Assembly (NCBI GenBank): GCA_000349905.1
Contig: KB722743.1
Location: 263,082-299,719, forward strand
Direction of reading: 5' to 3'
DNA length: 36,638 bases
Source: Volvariella volvacea V23
Lineage: Eukaryota > Basidiomycota > Agaricomycetes > Agaricales > Pluteaceae
The translations under genes were made by a program, and so were the position numbers. Position 1 is the first letter of the stretch; the number at the start of each line of letters is the position of its first letter. This document shows positions 1 to 11,159 of this stretch, one piece after another. A model generated the notes under the pieces. It saw nothing but the letters and a program-made list of their open reading frames with translations, had not been told where the DNA came from and ran no database searches.

Positions 1-1160
1 GACCAAACATGGAAAACCGTGACACTTAGCTTAACCTCCTGTTTCATCTCTTGTATCTTTTCGTACTTCGCTGTGCGAATAGTATTTCGACCTATCTCAT
101 TAACACCTTTGATGGACCCTGCCTCGACATATTGTTGGCCCCACTCGCTCTCATCATCTTACTCGCTCTCAATGGACATACTTAGGTACCTCCGTCAAAC
201 ACTAAATGACATGTTAAGGTAGTGTCACTGTAACATTTGTGCAAAATATACCCCTTTATATTCAATATTGTGTCTAATATACAATTTTAACCCATAAGAT
301 TGATTATTAGGAAATTCATGGTTCAATGAGGTTAGTAAGTAATTTAGGCATTGTACTTTGCATCACTTTAAACAAACTACATTTTAATATTTTATTGTGT
401 CTGATGGTCTTGCTAGTCTCCACCTGCCATAGTTTGCATCAATAATACCTCTATCATCTTTGTGGTCAGCCAAAACTTATTTGAACTTCCCTCCTTACAA
501 GGCAGAAAAAGAATTATAACGTATTATAATATCACCAGTTTCCTTCAAACTTCTTTGCAATTTCTGAGCAAGGCCATAGTTCTCATCTCTTTTTATTGGA
601 TGTGCTGTGGCTGGTACAATGGTTGCTCCTGGAACCAGCTCAGGTCCAACTTCCTGATCTCCACCATGCTTGAGGCTGACAACCCAAGATGTGACCATCA
701 CCATCATGGCCAACATTATCAGAAGCTCCAAGTGTAGAAGCAATTGGACCACTAATAAGCTTGTCAGCTATAATATCACAGTCAAGAAAAGAACTTCTGT
801 TAACTTCTTTGGCTTTGAACCAAGCCTCTAAGTTTCTCTCAACCATCTGGACCATGTACTCACTGCAACTCCCATCAACCCAGCCACAAGAGATTATGTC
901 CTTGAGCTCCTCAAATTACTTCATATGGCAACTATTACAACCCCCCAAATGGAAGCTGCTGCAGATGAGTTCACTAAAGGTGTTATGTCCTTTCTTCAAT
1001 ACAATGAGTTAGGAACACTTCTCTGCATTAATTTTCCCACCAACTTTTACATATCTAGAATCACATCAAAGGCTCAGATAGATGTCTGTCTTATCAATAT
1101 GCAGACAGCAACCCTTCTCATCATATAAGAGGACAAAACACTATTCAAAAAACACTATTC
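1..1160. other. AT-rich stretch with no supportable gene
   Basis: Both strands carry only short frames broken by stops. On the minus strand, frames at about 855-640 and 752-495 overlap and look like two halves of one frameshifted coding remnant, but I do not recognise the protein. On the plus strand around 925-1012 a short frame precedes the fragment at 1167. Base composition is clearly more AT-rich than the genic part of the window. This fits decayed repeat or transposon-derived DNA, though no terminal inverted repeat or transposase motif was found. Confidence 0.4.
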
Positions 1161-1166
1161 AATCTG

Positions 1167-1493
1167 GTGGATCCTGGGCCACAAATCATAGTGGAGGCTA
1201 TTGTGGCTTATCAACATAACAATGAAATTCACAGAGAATCTGGTTGCTCTGTGCTGCCCTCCATAATGATCCCATGTGTTGTAATGGCTGGCACTCAACC
1301 AACATTCTATAAAGTTCCTGTTACAGAGCACCTAAGCATGGCTGTCAACAAGGCATGGTTCCTACATCAAGCTACAGTTGACAAAAAGTGTGAACTACCT
1401 AGTGAGATAGAGAGGGGGATGGAGGTTCTTGACATGCAAAGGCAGAGTCTTCAATATTACAGTGCCTTCAAAGCTCTTGCCAAGTCCTTCTGA
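1167..1493 (+). pseudogene. Fragment of an Agaricomycete-specific hypothetical protein
   Basis: The frame encodes about 108 residues ending in TGA. It carries a GPGPQIIVEAIVAYQHNN block, then an IPCVVMAGTQPTFYKVPVT block, and ends with a GMEVLDMQRQSLQYY-F-A segment. From memory this pattern (GPEPQxIAEAIAAxQ, IPCITMxGTxPxFYxVxVT) recurs in the C-terminal part of a large family of uncharacterised Agaricomycete proteins. The frame begins at a GTG, has no ATG, and the expected N-terminal part is missing upstream, where the reading frames are broken. I therefore call it a truncated relic. The family function is unknown to me. An unrecognised upstream exon that would make it a live gene cannot be fully excluded. 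Confidence 0.5.
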
Positions 1494-1555
1494 CAAATAG
1501 ATCTTTAAAAAAACCTTCTGGCAGCACTTCATCTAGGTAAATATGGTTCATTAAT

Positions 1556-2240
1556 TCAACCTTGATGTGCTAATACATCTCCATTAAGGCCCATAGTCAT
1601 GCTTACTCTATGGACACCACCCAGGGTGATTTTCAACCTGGTACATCAACCTAAGGAAGGTTGATTATTGTATGCTGCTAGGTTTTTCATAGGTTGTTTT
1701 TTGATAGGTTGATATTCAACCAATTGTGTACAATTTCAACCTACCAAATTGTCCAAAAATCATGCAATAATTAATGTATGTAATTGGGAATTAAGCCACT
1801 TTAGCTTGTCAGACACTTAGCAGCAGTGTACCAGCACCTTTCTTGTATTGCTACACAGTTGTCTGATTAAACTATGAAATTTAAACTACATTATCACACC
1901 AGGGATCAAATGCTGCACATTAGTTCACACATCAGCCAAGCATGGATTCAAACCGTTGAGCCATACCAGCTTCCCTATATCTCCCTCGAGCATGCAATAT
2001 AAGTTGTGATGTTGGGTGCCATGGGGACAGCTACCGGAGGCAAGATTTGTTTAAGTCCATAGGTTGATTTTCGACCTGTGATCAACCTGTGGTCAAATCA
2101 TCAAACATGGGGCGATAATCAACCTTTGCTAAGGTTGCTTTTTAGAGGGTGATTATTGCCCATCAACAGGTTGCTCCGAAATCAACCTGGGTGCATATTG
2201 AAAACTGAAAATCACCCTGTATCAGGTTGAACATCAACCT
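1556..2240. repeat. Cluster of AGGTTGA / TCAACCT inverted words
   Basis: The heptamer TCAACCT occurs near 1556, 1633, 1646, 1736, 2082, 2119, 2182 and 2234. Its reverse complement AGGTTGA occurs near 1658, 1706, 2061 and 2224. Close variants (AGGTTGC, ATCACCCT, TCGACCT) sit between them. Several pairs form small hairpins, for example AGGTTGA-ACA-TCAACCT at 2224-2240 and AGGTTGA-TAT-TCAACC at 1706-1721. The words fall in two blocks (1556-1742 and 2061-2240) separated by about 320 bp without them. This density is far above chance. It resembles the subterminal repeat clusters of some DNA transposons, but no element ends were identified. Confidence 0.6.
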
Positions 2241-2266
2241 CAGTTGCCACTATAGTGTTACATGCT

Positions 2267-2390
2267 TTATGTCCTATTCCAATCTGACGTCTCTATGTCC
2301 TATGCCGATATGATGTATGCTCTATGCCTTATTCCAATATGATGTATGCTATATGTCCTATGTCAATATGATATATGCTCTATGCAATCG
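2267..2390. repeat. 29-bp tandem repeat, about four copies
   Basis: Units begin at 2267 (26 bp, lacking 3 bp), 2293, 2322 and 2351 (each 29 bp), followed by a partial unit from 2380. The consensus is built around CTATGTCCTAT-CCAATATGAT-TATGCT. Copies differ by several substitutions, so the array is old. It lies directly after the inverted-word cluster and may belong to the same element. Confidence 0.85.
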
Positions 2391-2871
2391 TCCTGATGCT
2401 TGATTCTTTTCAGATGTTGAGGACCAGTTATCTAAGCTCCCAGTACTCCAATGTTGTACGCATACTATCAAATAGACGAAGTGATGTTCAGAGAGAAAGG
2501 GAGGGGAGCTGAAGAACTCATCCTACCCAGCCAGGATGTCAACATCATTCTGACGAATTCTTCTTAATAGTGTATCGTTTTTAGACCCAAATGAAACGCC
2601 TAACTGATCTTTCTGCTTAAACTGCACTGAGATTAGTTATTCTCATCGAGACATCTTGGGATGAAAAACTTAACAGCCAAAAATCGAAATTGCGCACGGC
2701 TCTTCCATGAATCTCTAGCGAGTGGTTTTCCATCAAAAAGAGTTGGAATTCTTAATGAGCGATATTCTCCACTTAGTTATCATTCCTCAACCCTGGAAAA
2801 TGTGGCCTCGAAGGTTTTTTTGAGGGAAATGCGACAAGAAACATTAAATATAATCACCTGGCCCATTCTCA

Positions 2872-3542
2872 ATGAGAGGCAATTGGGTCGTCAGCGCGTC
2901 AGCGTCCGCTACGCCGATCATGCTTCCTTCATTAAGGGCACTTGAATTATTTACGGACTTCAATGCTGCTCCTATGCTCGATCGCTTGACTGCGCCTCGT
3001 CTTTGCAAACTTGCGGTTATGCAGAGCGAGGTGCTGGAGATCAATCGAACAAGGCTTGCCCGCGAGCAGTACATGAATTTCTCTCGCGCTCAGGATGCTC
3101 GTTGGAGACGCTCTCACTATCGGCATTTGACACCCATGAGGAAGAGTGTCTTGAGTATCTCAAGTCGGATTTACTTGTCGACGTCAAAGTACTCGAACTT
3201 TCTGGATCTGGGTCGCTAAAGAAGGCGATTGAAGCACTTACATTACCAGGACCAGTCGTGGGGACAACACCGGACGACGACGGCATTGGAGTTGGTTCGA
3301 AAGCCAGTTACTACGTGCTTGGAATATTTCCCTCGCTTCAAAAGATTCAACTCCGGTCTCTATGTGGAGTCGAAGACGGACTGCTTGACGAGATGATACT
3401 GTCTCGAGCACCTAGTAGAGGGGGGACACTGAAGTCTGTAAGGCTGCTTGGGGTGCTCGGATTTTGCATTGAGGAAAGCTTTATAGAAGATGTGGAGGAG
3501 AAGCATGGCGTTGAGATTACTTATGCCGTTGGCTTAGTATAG
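2872..3542 (+). pseudogene. F-box/LRR-like protein relic, frameshifted
   Basis: The 3' part (frame from about 3003 to the TAG at 3540-3542) encodes an FLSRSGCSLETLSLSAFD segment, then LPG...FPSLQKIQLRS, DGLLDEMILSR and KSVRLLGVLGFCIEE. This is the C-terminal layout common in the large, rapidly turning-over F-box/leucine-rich families of Agaricomycetes. The preceding leucine-rich segment (LPSLRALELFTDF, then LDRLTAPRLCKLAVMQS) lies in another frame (from 2872). The two join only through a frame change near 3030-3080, where I found no intron of adequate length that restores phase. The F-box and most repeats are absent upstream. I see a broken, truncated copy; the family assignment is by pattern and is moderately sure. 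Confidence 0.5.
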
Positions 3543-4718
3543 AGGCATCGTATGCTGTGCCTGTCAAAGAATTGTAAGGCGTATTTTTAAATCTTTGCAA
3601 ACTTGTCGCTTGCTTGTGTATCCACCGGACTCCCAAGCGGTTGCTTGAAGCACATGCTGTTCTAGGGTTGGCAACACGACCATAGCGCACTGCTCGTTCG
3701 GCGAATACTCACGGAAGTCGAAATTAAGCTCCAAATTGGCTCTGGCTGACATCGCTACCAAATGGCTAGTCCACTGAACGGTTCGAGGAAGATAGCACTG
3801 GTGTTCTTAACCCACGCAGACACCGGGGAATGCCAAGACTTTCCCTACCTCCTGGAAATCCTCGCATCCCCATACACTACACGCGCACCCAGCGGATTGA
3901 CCGCTGTGCTTCTGTAAGATATGGCGCGCGGGATTCATCAGTTCCGCTGACATGCCAAGACATTGCGCTTCAGTACCAATGGCCTTCGAACCGGCTTCCA
4001 TCACCCAGGTCTTGTGGGAGCTTCGATGTCTTTTTGTGTTGAGCATGATTTACATGGGATCAAGACTGTCCTTTCTTCCAAGTCTGGTGCGGCGTTAGAG
4101 GACAAGGGCCGTATCGACGCTCACACAAGCCGTCAATGCGTCATGCTACGACAGCTTAATGAACATGCATTATCTATTGACATATTTCTCCGGCTACTTT
4201 CCACGGAGAATGGTCAACTGCTGCAAGGACCCTTAAACTTGGATCCTGCATCAGGTTACACAACAGTGGAACAACCTCGAGGTATCATCAAGAAGAGGGG
4301 TGTTTCTGGGGTTGGTGTGTGGGACAATGTCGAAAATAGGCAAGAGTGGGCATCCTGCACGGTGCCAAGCGCAAGAGAATGAATTGGACCAAAGGCGGTA
4401 ACAAACGGTAGCCACTCATCAAGCAGATACTTAAAATCGCCCGCTGCGCCTCCCATTTTCTGATCTATTCCTCTCTGCCACCACCACCGCAGCTAGTCCA
4501 TCCTAGCCAACTGCCTCGCCGCCCCCGAGCCCCTATCTACGCGACTCGTGTAAACACTTCCATCGCGACCCTCGTCCTAACGCGATCGGCCCAGCTAAAA
4601 ATTTCTTCCCACCCTAATAAATTGAAAATCCAACCTTCCCCACAAATCAACCCTTCCCAACCACTCCACCCAACCAACCCACTTTAAAAAATCAACCTTC
4701 AACCTATTCCAACTCACC
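3543..4718. other. Intergenic, no supportable gene
   Basis: Short frames exist on both strands (for example 3963-4382 plus, 3807-4046 minus) but none shows a family pattern. The last 270 bp before 4719 turn C-rich and pyrimidine-rich on the plus strand, with long runs of CCACC, AACC and TTCCC type. That is the usual look of a fungal promoter and 5' leader, and it supports the gene that starts at 4719. Confidence 0.6.
4683..4692 (+). promoter_or_regulatory. TTTAAAAAAT box in pyrimidine-rich leader
   Basis: An AT-rich box lies about 27 bp before the ATG at 4719, inside a C/T-rich tract. It is the only TATA-like word near this start. The short spacing to the ATG makes it weak as a TATA box, so the call is tentative. 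Confidence 0.25.
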
Positions 4719-5840
4719 ATGGGTCGCGCGCTCTACTCCCAGATCTACAACACCGCCCCTGCCGTCCATTCAGAGCCCGAACCCACCCCAGCTTCTCCAT
4801 ACGAAAAATGGAGCCGGTGGAATGCCTTCGATCCTGATTCAGATGAATTTTTCAACGATGCCGAATACGAGGCATTCCTTGATCCCAACGGAGCTGCAGC
4901 CATCAATAGCACCACCACCCCAACTGTTCCAGCCGCCGCTGTCACTGCTGGTCAGAGCGGCAATGATGGCACCAGCACTAGTGCCACCACCTCGATCGAC
5001 CTGGATGCCACCACTAGCACTGCCACAGTGGGGAACGAGGCCGGCGCTGCTGGTCTCTCGATCACTGCTGGGGTTACTACACCCGCTGACGACGACGATG
5101 CAGATACCGCCGCAGATGGGGATGATATCATTGATGCATATGCGTCCGATTCGTCCGAATTCTTCGACGATGATGGGTGGTCTTCGGATTCATCTTCGTC
5201 CTCGCTTCCTGTTATGACGCCCCTTCGTCTTCCGTTTGGTCTTAGGAGGGCCGCAGCCACGCCCGCGGCTGCAACCATCAGCATCGTCAATACCAGGGAG
5301 ACTCACTCCAGGGCCGAGCTCCTCAACAGTCTCCGGATTGCTGCTCAGAGCATGGGCGCATCACGCTCTGACGATGCTGGCGTCGATGCCAATGCCACCC
5401 CAACTCGACTCTCCATGGGTTCCACCCCCACATCTGGATCTGGGATCTCAGCTCGGCGCACAATCCATATCCGACCACTCACCATTCCGATCACAACTAC
5501 CACCACACCCGGATCTAGATCTTCATCGCTATCTTCTCCTACGTCCTTGCCCTCGGAATCCTTCACAACAACACCCAGCCCATCGCCAGGCTCTCCTCTG
5601 TCCCCAATCACACCTCCCTCCGAATCAGATGTGTTGTACATTTCTAGCTCCTCTACTTCTGCATCGTCCTCGTTATCGATTTCCGCATCCGCATCTGTAA
5701 CATTACAAGCATCAACATCAAACACGTTGGAATCTCGCAATACCACTAATACCCCTCAGCGCTCTTCTGCTCCCGTCCCCGTCCCACCCCCCGTTCCTGT
5801 ACCCGTCCGTGTCCGCGTCCAAGCAACTCCTACAGCCTAA
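4719..5840 (+). CDS. Ser/Thr-rich acidic hypothetical protein, intronless
   Basis: This single 373-aa frame starts at ATG 4719 after a C/T-rich leader and ends at TAA 5838-5840. The N-terminus (about residues 1-50) is ordered-looking and aromatic: MGRALYSQIYNTAPAV, then YEKWSRWNAFDPDSDEFF and AEYEAFLDP. I believe this block is conserved in other Agaricomycetes. The rest is low complexity: Thr/Ala/Val-rich stretches, two Asp-rich acidic patches (about residues 120-155), long Ser runs, and a closing Pro-Val-Arg repeat. There is no signal peptide or membrane segment. Function is unknown; disorder plus acidic patches would suit a regulatory or scaffold protein, but that is inference. Long open frames also exist in the other frames and on the opposite strand because of the biased composition; I take them as shadows. 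Confidence 0.72.
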   Translation: MGRALYSQIYNTAPAVHSEPEPTPASPYEKWSRWNAFDPDSDEFFNDAEYEAFLDPNGAAAINSTTTPTVPAAAVTAGQSGNDGTSTSATTSIDLDATTSTATVGNEAGAAGLSITAGVTTPADDDDADTAADGDDIIDAYASDSSEFFDDDGWSSDSSSSSLPVMTPLRLPFGLRRAAATPAAATISIVNTRETHSRAELLNSLRIAAQSMGASRSDDAGVDANATPTRLSMGSTPTSGSGISARRTIHIRPLTIPITTTTTPGSRSSSLSSPTSLPSESFTTTPSPSPGSPLSPITPPSESDVLYISSSSTSASSSLSISASASVTLQASTSNTLESRNTTNTPQRSSAPVPVPPPVPVPVRVRVQATPTA

Positions 5841-6737
5841 GCGGTCTCCTACCGAAACCACGAAAAATAGGTACATGCTCTTTGCGCGTCATGCCACCCA
5901 ACCAACTATGGATCACTCTTTTATCTTCTGCCTTTATGTTAAATATTCAGCAACACCTTTCTCTTCTCCTCAATTTTGATATGATATTCTTCATTTATGG
6001 ACCCACACCACGCTCTCGAGTCCCCCTCCGCGTCCTTATCTGTCTTCATTGCTCCGCTCAGGCTTTCCGCGCTATGTTGCTTTCTTCCATCATACTACCA
6101 CACCGATCGTCCTTCCCCGGATTCATACCACATTTCAAACTATACACTATTCTATCATACATTCTATTCTTCGCTCGCTGCTCACATGCACACCAATAGT
6201 ACATGGCCATTTACCAGTTGACCTGTTGTGTAACACATAGCATGGTATAGCTATAGCTATTAGCCTTGGATCAAATACCCCCCACCCCAGTCCTGTTACC
6301 CGTACTAGCCATCTCGTTAGCTAGGTTGTTGTCTTGAAGTTGGTTAGACGAGCTCGTGATCGTGATCACCACCCTTTTTTCTTCACACTTTCCTGCAATT
6401 TATGCAATTTTTTTTAACTGGCGTGGCCTGGTTGTTCCATGTTCATCCTTTGGTGAAGTTGGTTGTTCATGTCCGTCAAGTTGCGTTCAAGTGTTCGCTC
6501 TTTCCCATATGCATATCTTATATCATACCGGCCTTTATGTGTTCATAAATATACTTTTAATTTATCATTTCGAATGCTGCCCGAGACCCGAGATTAATAG
6601 CAGACAAGCAAACGGCTTCTGGTCAAAGTCGTTCGTTCCTGGGGAACAACGAAGCTGCTCGAAGCTTCGAATGCATTGTGTACATCCATACTGGTTCGAG
6701 AACAACTTTTCATTGGCACCAGCATACACCAACAGCG
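5841..6737. other. Intergenic between convergent genes
   Basis: These 0.9 kb lie between the stop of the Ser/Thr-rich gene (plus) and the stop of the dolichyldiphosphatase gene (minus), so they should hold both 3' UTRs. The plus strand is T/C-rich with several AT-rich words (AAATATTCA near 5942, ATATGATAT near 5977). No terminator consensus is expected in a fungus, and I see no RNA gene or repeat. Confidence 0.6.
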
Positions 6738-7907
6738 CTAACTCTCCTTGCTCGTCTCTTTCTTTCCTTTTCCCGTAGCATCCAGCCCCTTAGCAATCCA
6801 CTTTTCTTCCCACCTCTTCCACTCTTCTTCGCTCCCTGCGTCGCCCCAGACACTCCAACCATCCCTAATCCCGATCCACCTCGAGACGGGATTTCTGACT
6901 AGCCATCTGTGTACCTGACCCAGAGGGGAGGATGGGTACTTTGCTGGAAGGAGGAATGAGAAGGTGTAGGTGAAGATGCCAAGGAAGATGCCTATGAGGA
7001 GACCGCATATGATTTGGAACGGCGTGTGGTAGTTCAGATGGTACCTACACGGAGAATTAGTGCTGTCGTATTTTGTGGGGGCTTGGTTCGATAATGTACA
7101 CACCTGGAATAGGCTACCAGCACAGCCCACAGAACCAACACCGCATAAACGCACGCCCTCCAGAGTCGATCTACGACCGGGTATCCAGTGGACGGAAATC
7201 TATGGCGGTAGTACAAGTGACAGATGAGGAACACGGAAAAGTAGCCCATATATTGGCTATGTGAGGATGGAAAGGCGTAGCCCGTTCCCAGGGATTCTAT
7301 AAAGCATAAAGCAAGATTAATGCCAGTAGAGTAATGGTGATGGTGCGTCTAGGCGTTGGATTGAACTGGGAAAAGGCAAGACGTACGATTCGGACGGTCC
7401 TGCTTGAATATGTGCTTGATGATGTAGTTTAGCAGTTCTCCTGCGAGTTGACCAGCCCACATGACGATTATGAGGTATTCCCGGGTTTGAACTGCTAATG
7501 CCGCATACGAGGCCTTTTGCGTCCAGTCCATTTGAGCGAGAGGGAAGATGGGCCAAAATTCAGCCCAATGTTCAGTTGGGTAAGGACGAGAGGGTGTACC
7601 ATCAAGAGTATGGGACTCAGAGTGATCAGCGCGAGGATATACCCCGTCGTTGAAGTTCCATCGTCTGTGTCGTCATCCAAGTCCGGGTCCAGGTGCAGAA
7701 AGTGGGGCGAAATGCAGCCATGGGGCCCACGTGTCAACCAAAGCCAGAAATCAGCGATCTTTGGGGTCGTTGCCAGTTGTAGGAGGAAAACGCACAGATA
7801 ACGTGGGTGAGCTCTAAAGGAGTGGGATTCAGCGTTTCGTAGTTGTGTCCATTGTGGACTGCAAAGAGCGAGCTGGACTCGGATGAGAGGGAGAAGGAAG
7901 TCGTCAT
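6738..7907 (-). CDS. CAX4: Dolichyldiphosphatase (PAP2 superfamily)
   Basis: This enzyme dephosphorylates dolichyl diphosphate in the ER lumen so the lipid can be reused for N-glycosylation. Spliced model (minus): 7907-7796, 7664-7600, 7513-7387, 7296-7104, 7044-6738; 267 aa. The three PAP2 catalytic motifs are complete: KHIFKQDRP (K92 to P100), FPSSHSQ (110-116) and SR-YHLNYH (S165 to H172). The first two are each close to a splice junction, and the third spans one. The family signature ELTHVIYDDG near residue 33 and ITLSPILLM confirm the first two introns. About four to five hydrophobic helices are visible. The start is the ATG at 7907; upstream in-frame TTG codons are not used here. Length matches fungal and human orthologues (about 240-270 aa). 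Phosphoglucomutase lies upstream on the same strand, with no functional link implied. Confident. Confidence 0.93.
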
Positions 7908-8293
7908 ATGCGTGGCGGGCGCCAAACAAATTGGGGAGCCTTGGTCAGTTCAGGGGCTGTTCTCAGAACAACATCAAAAAGTCGTACTCTTCCGCTAGTC
8001 TACTACAAACCATTCCCTAACCACAGAGTCTACCAATACTACACAACCTACAATTCAGTTTATTCAATTTATTTATTAGCTTCTTCCTTCCAGACCGGCG
8101 ACATGCATTCTACATGCCGCATTTGATTTGAAAAACAAATTCGACCATGACTTTCTTTTGGGCATCAGTATCGAGGGAAATGTTCGGCGAGATTAAAGAG
8201 AGGAGTTTGGATGTCATGTACCATGAAAATTTTGCGTGATTAATGGAGTGTTCGATGCGAGAAGAAAAAAGTCGGTACCATCGAGTTTAGAGT

Positions 8294-10387
<2,094 letters not shown>

Positions 10388-11159
10388 GGCAGCCGGTCTT
10401 CTCGACAATACAACAATACAACGACGCTGATGAAGGAATAGAGCAGTCGATAACCTGCTACTTTGACGGTAGAGGCTATAGCGATGGCAGTGATGGTGGT
10501 AGAAGATCAAGTTGAGCAGAGGTGACGGTGACGATCAAGAAGGAAACCAGGGGAGAGGGGGGCTCTTGCAGTTTAAATATTTACGAACCCGGACCCAGAA
10601 TTCGAAAGAGGTCACACTGGTATTTTGTGAATTCACGATAAATTGCTTGGGACGACCACATCCGGTAAGTCATCGACAACCCTGGCGTGATTACACCTTA
10701 ATTGCACTCTTTTCGTTGTTGACCCAAGGGTCCCAGTCTTCCGCACTACCCCAGTTATGCATTCCCTGTTGACCCGAATTTATCTTGATAACCATTTCTC
10801 CGAGTTTGTCTTGCACGAAATTTGCATGCATGTGCGTGCTCTGTCGAGAGCAACGTGCCCGCCGATCCAAGCGATCCGCGTAAAGATTTACAAATGCAAT
10901 GATTGCCGTGTATTAGTCTGAAACCCTAACTTGCACAATTGACTACTCGATAGTCTACTGTAACCCCAAAACCATTAACGACTGAGAAGAGTGCTTGCAT
11001 GCTTGTTATATGTACATTCCCCATCGCATCAACGCAAATGGTATCCTGATATCTCATCACAAATCATGACGACATCACTCCCAACACCCCGGTCTACGGT
11101 GGTGATACCTCGTCTCGAAGCGTTGGAGTCAATTTTGATTCCGAAGCGGAAGTATCTGG
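10388..11159. other. Intergenic: phosphoglucomutase promoter and BCS1-like 3' flank
   Basis: The 0.77 kb between two minus-strand genes shows no coding pattern. A TTTAAATATTTA word at 10572-10583 lies about 185 bp upstream of the phosphoglucomutase ATG and is the best TATA-like candidate. The 100 bp just upstream of the ATG are rich in CAACA and CTGCT type words. The part from about 10800 to 11159 should be the 3' UTR and flank of the AAA ATPase gene. Confidence 0.45.

Noticed and set aside
1944..1954. Minus-strand GGTTTGAATCC resembling a tRNA/Pol III B box next to GGCTCAACGG
   Set aside because: The A-box-like and B-box-like words overlap, so no tRNA or SINE promoter spacing is possible, and no cloverleaf can be drawn.
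3963..4382. 139-codon frame on the plus strand
   Set aside because: No family pattern and no supporting splice context; it ends next to the promoter-like C/T-rich tract.
5236..5746. Long frames overlapping the Ser/Thr-rich gene (5236-5700 plus; 5345-5746 minus)
   Set aside because: They are shadows produced by the biased ACC/TCT/GAT codon runs of the 4719 gene; only that frame has an ordered, start-proximal conserved block.
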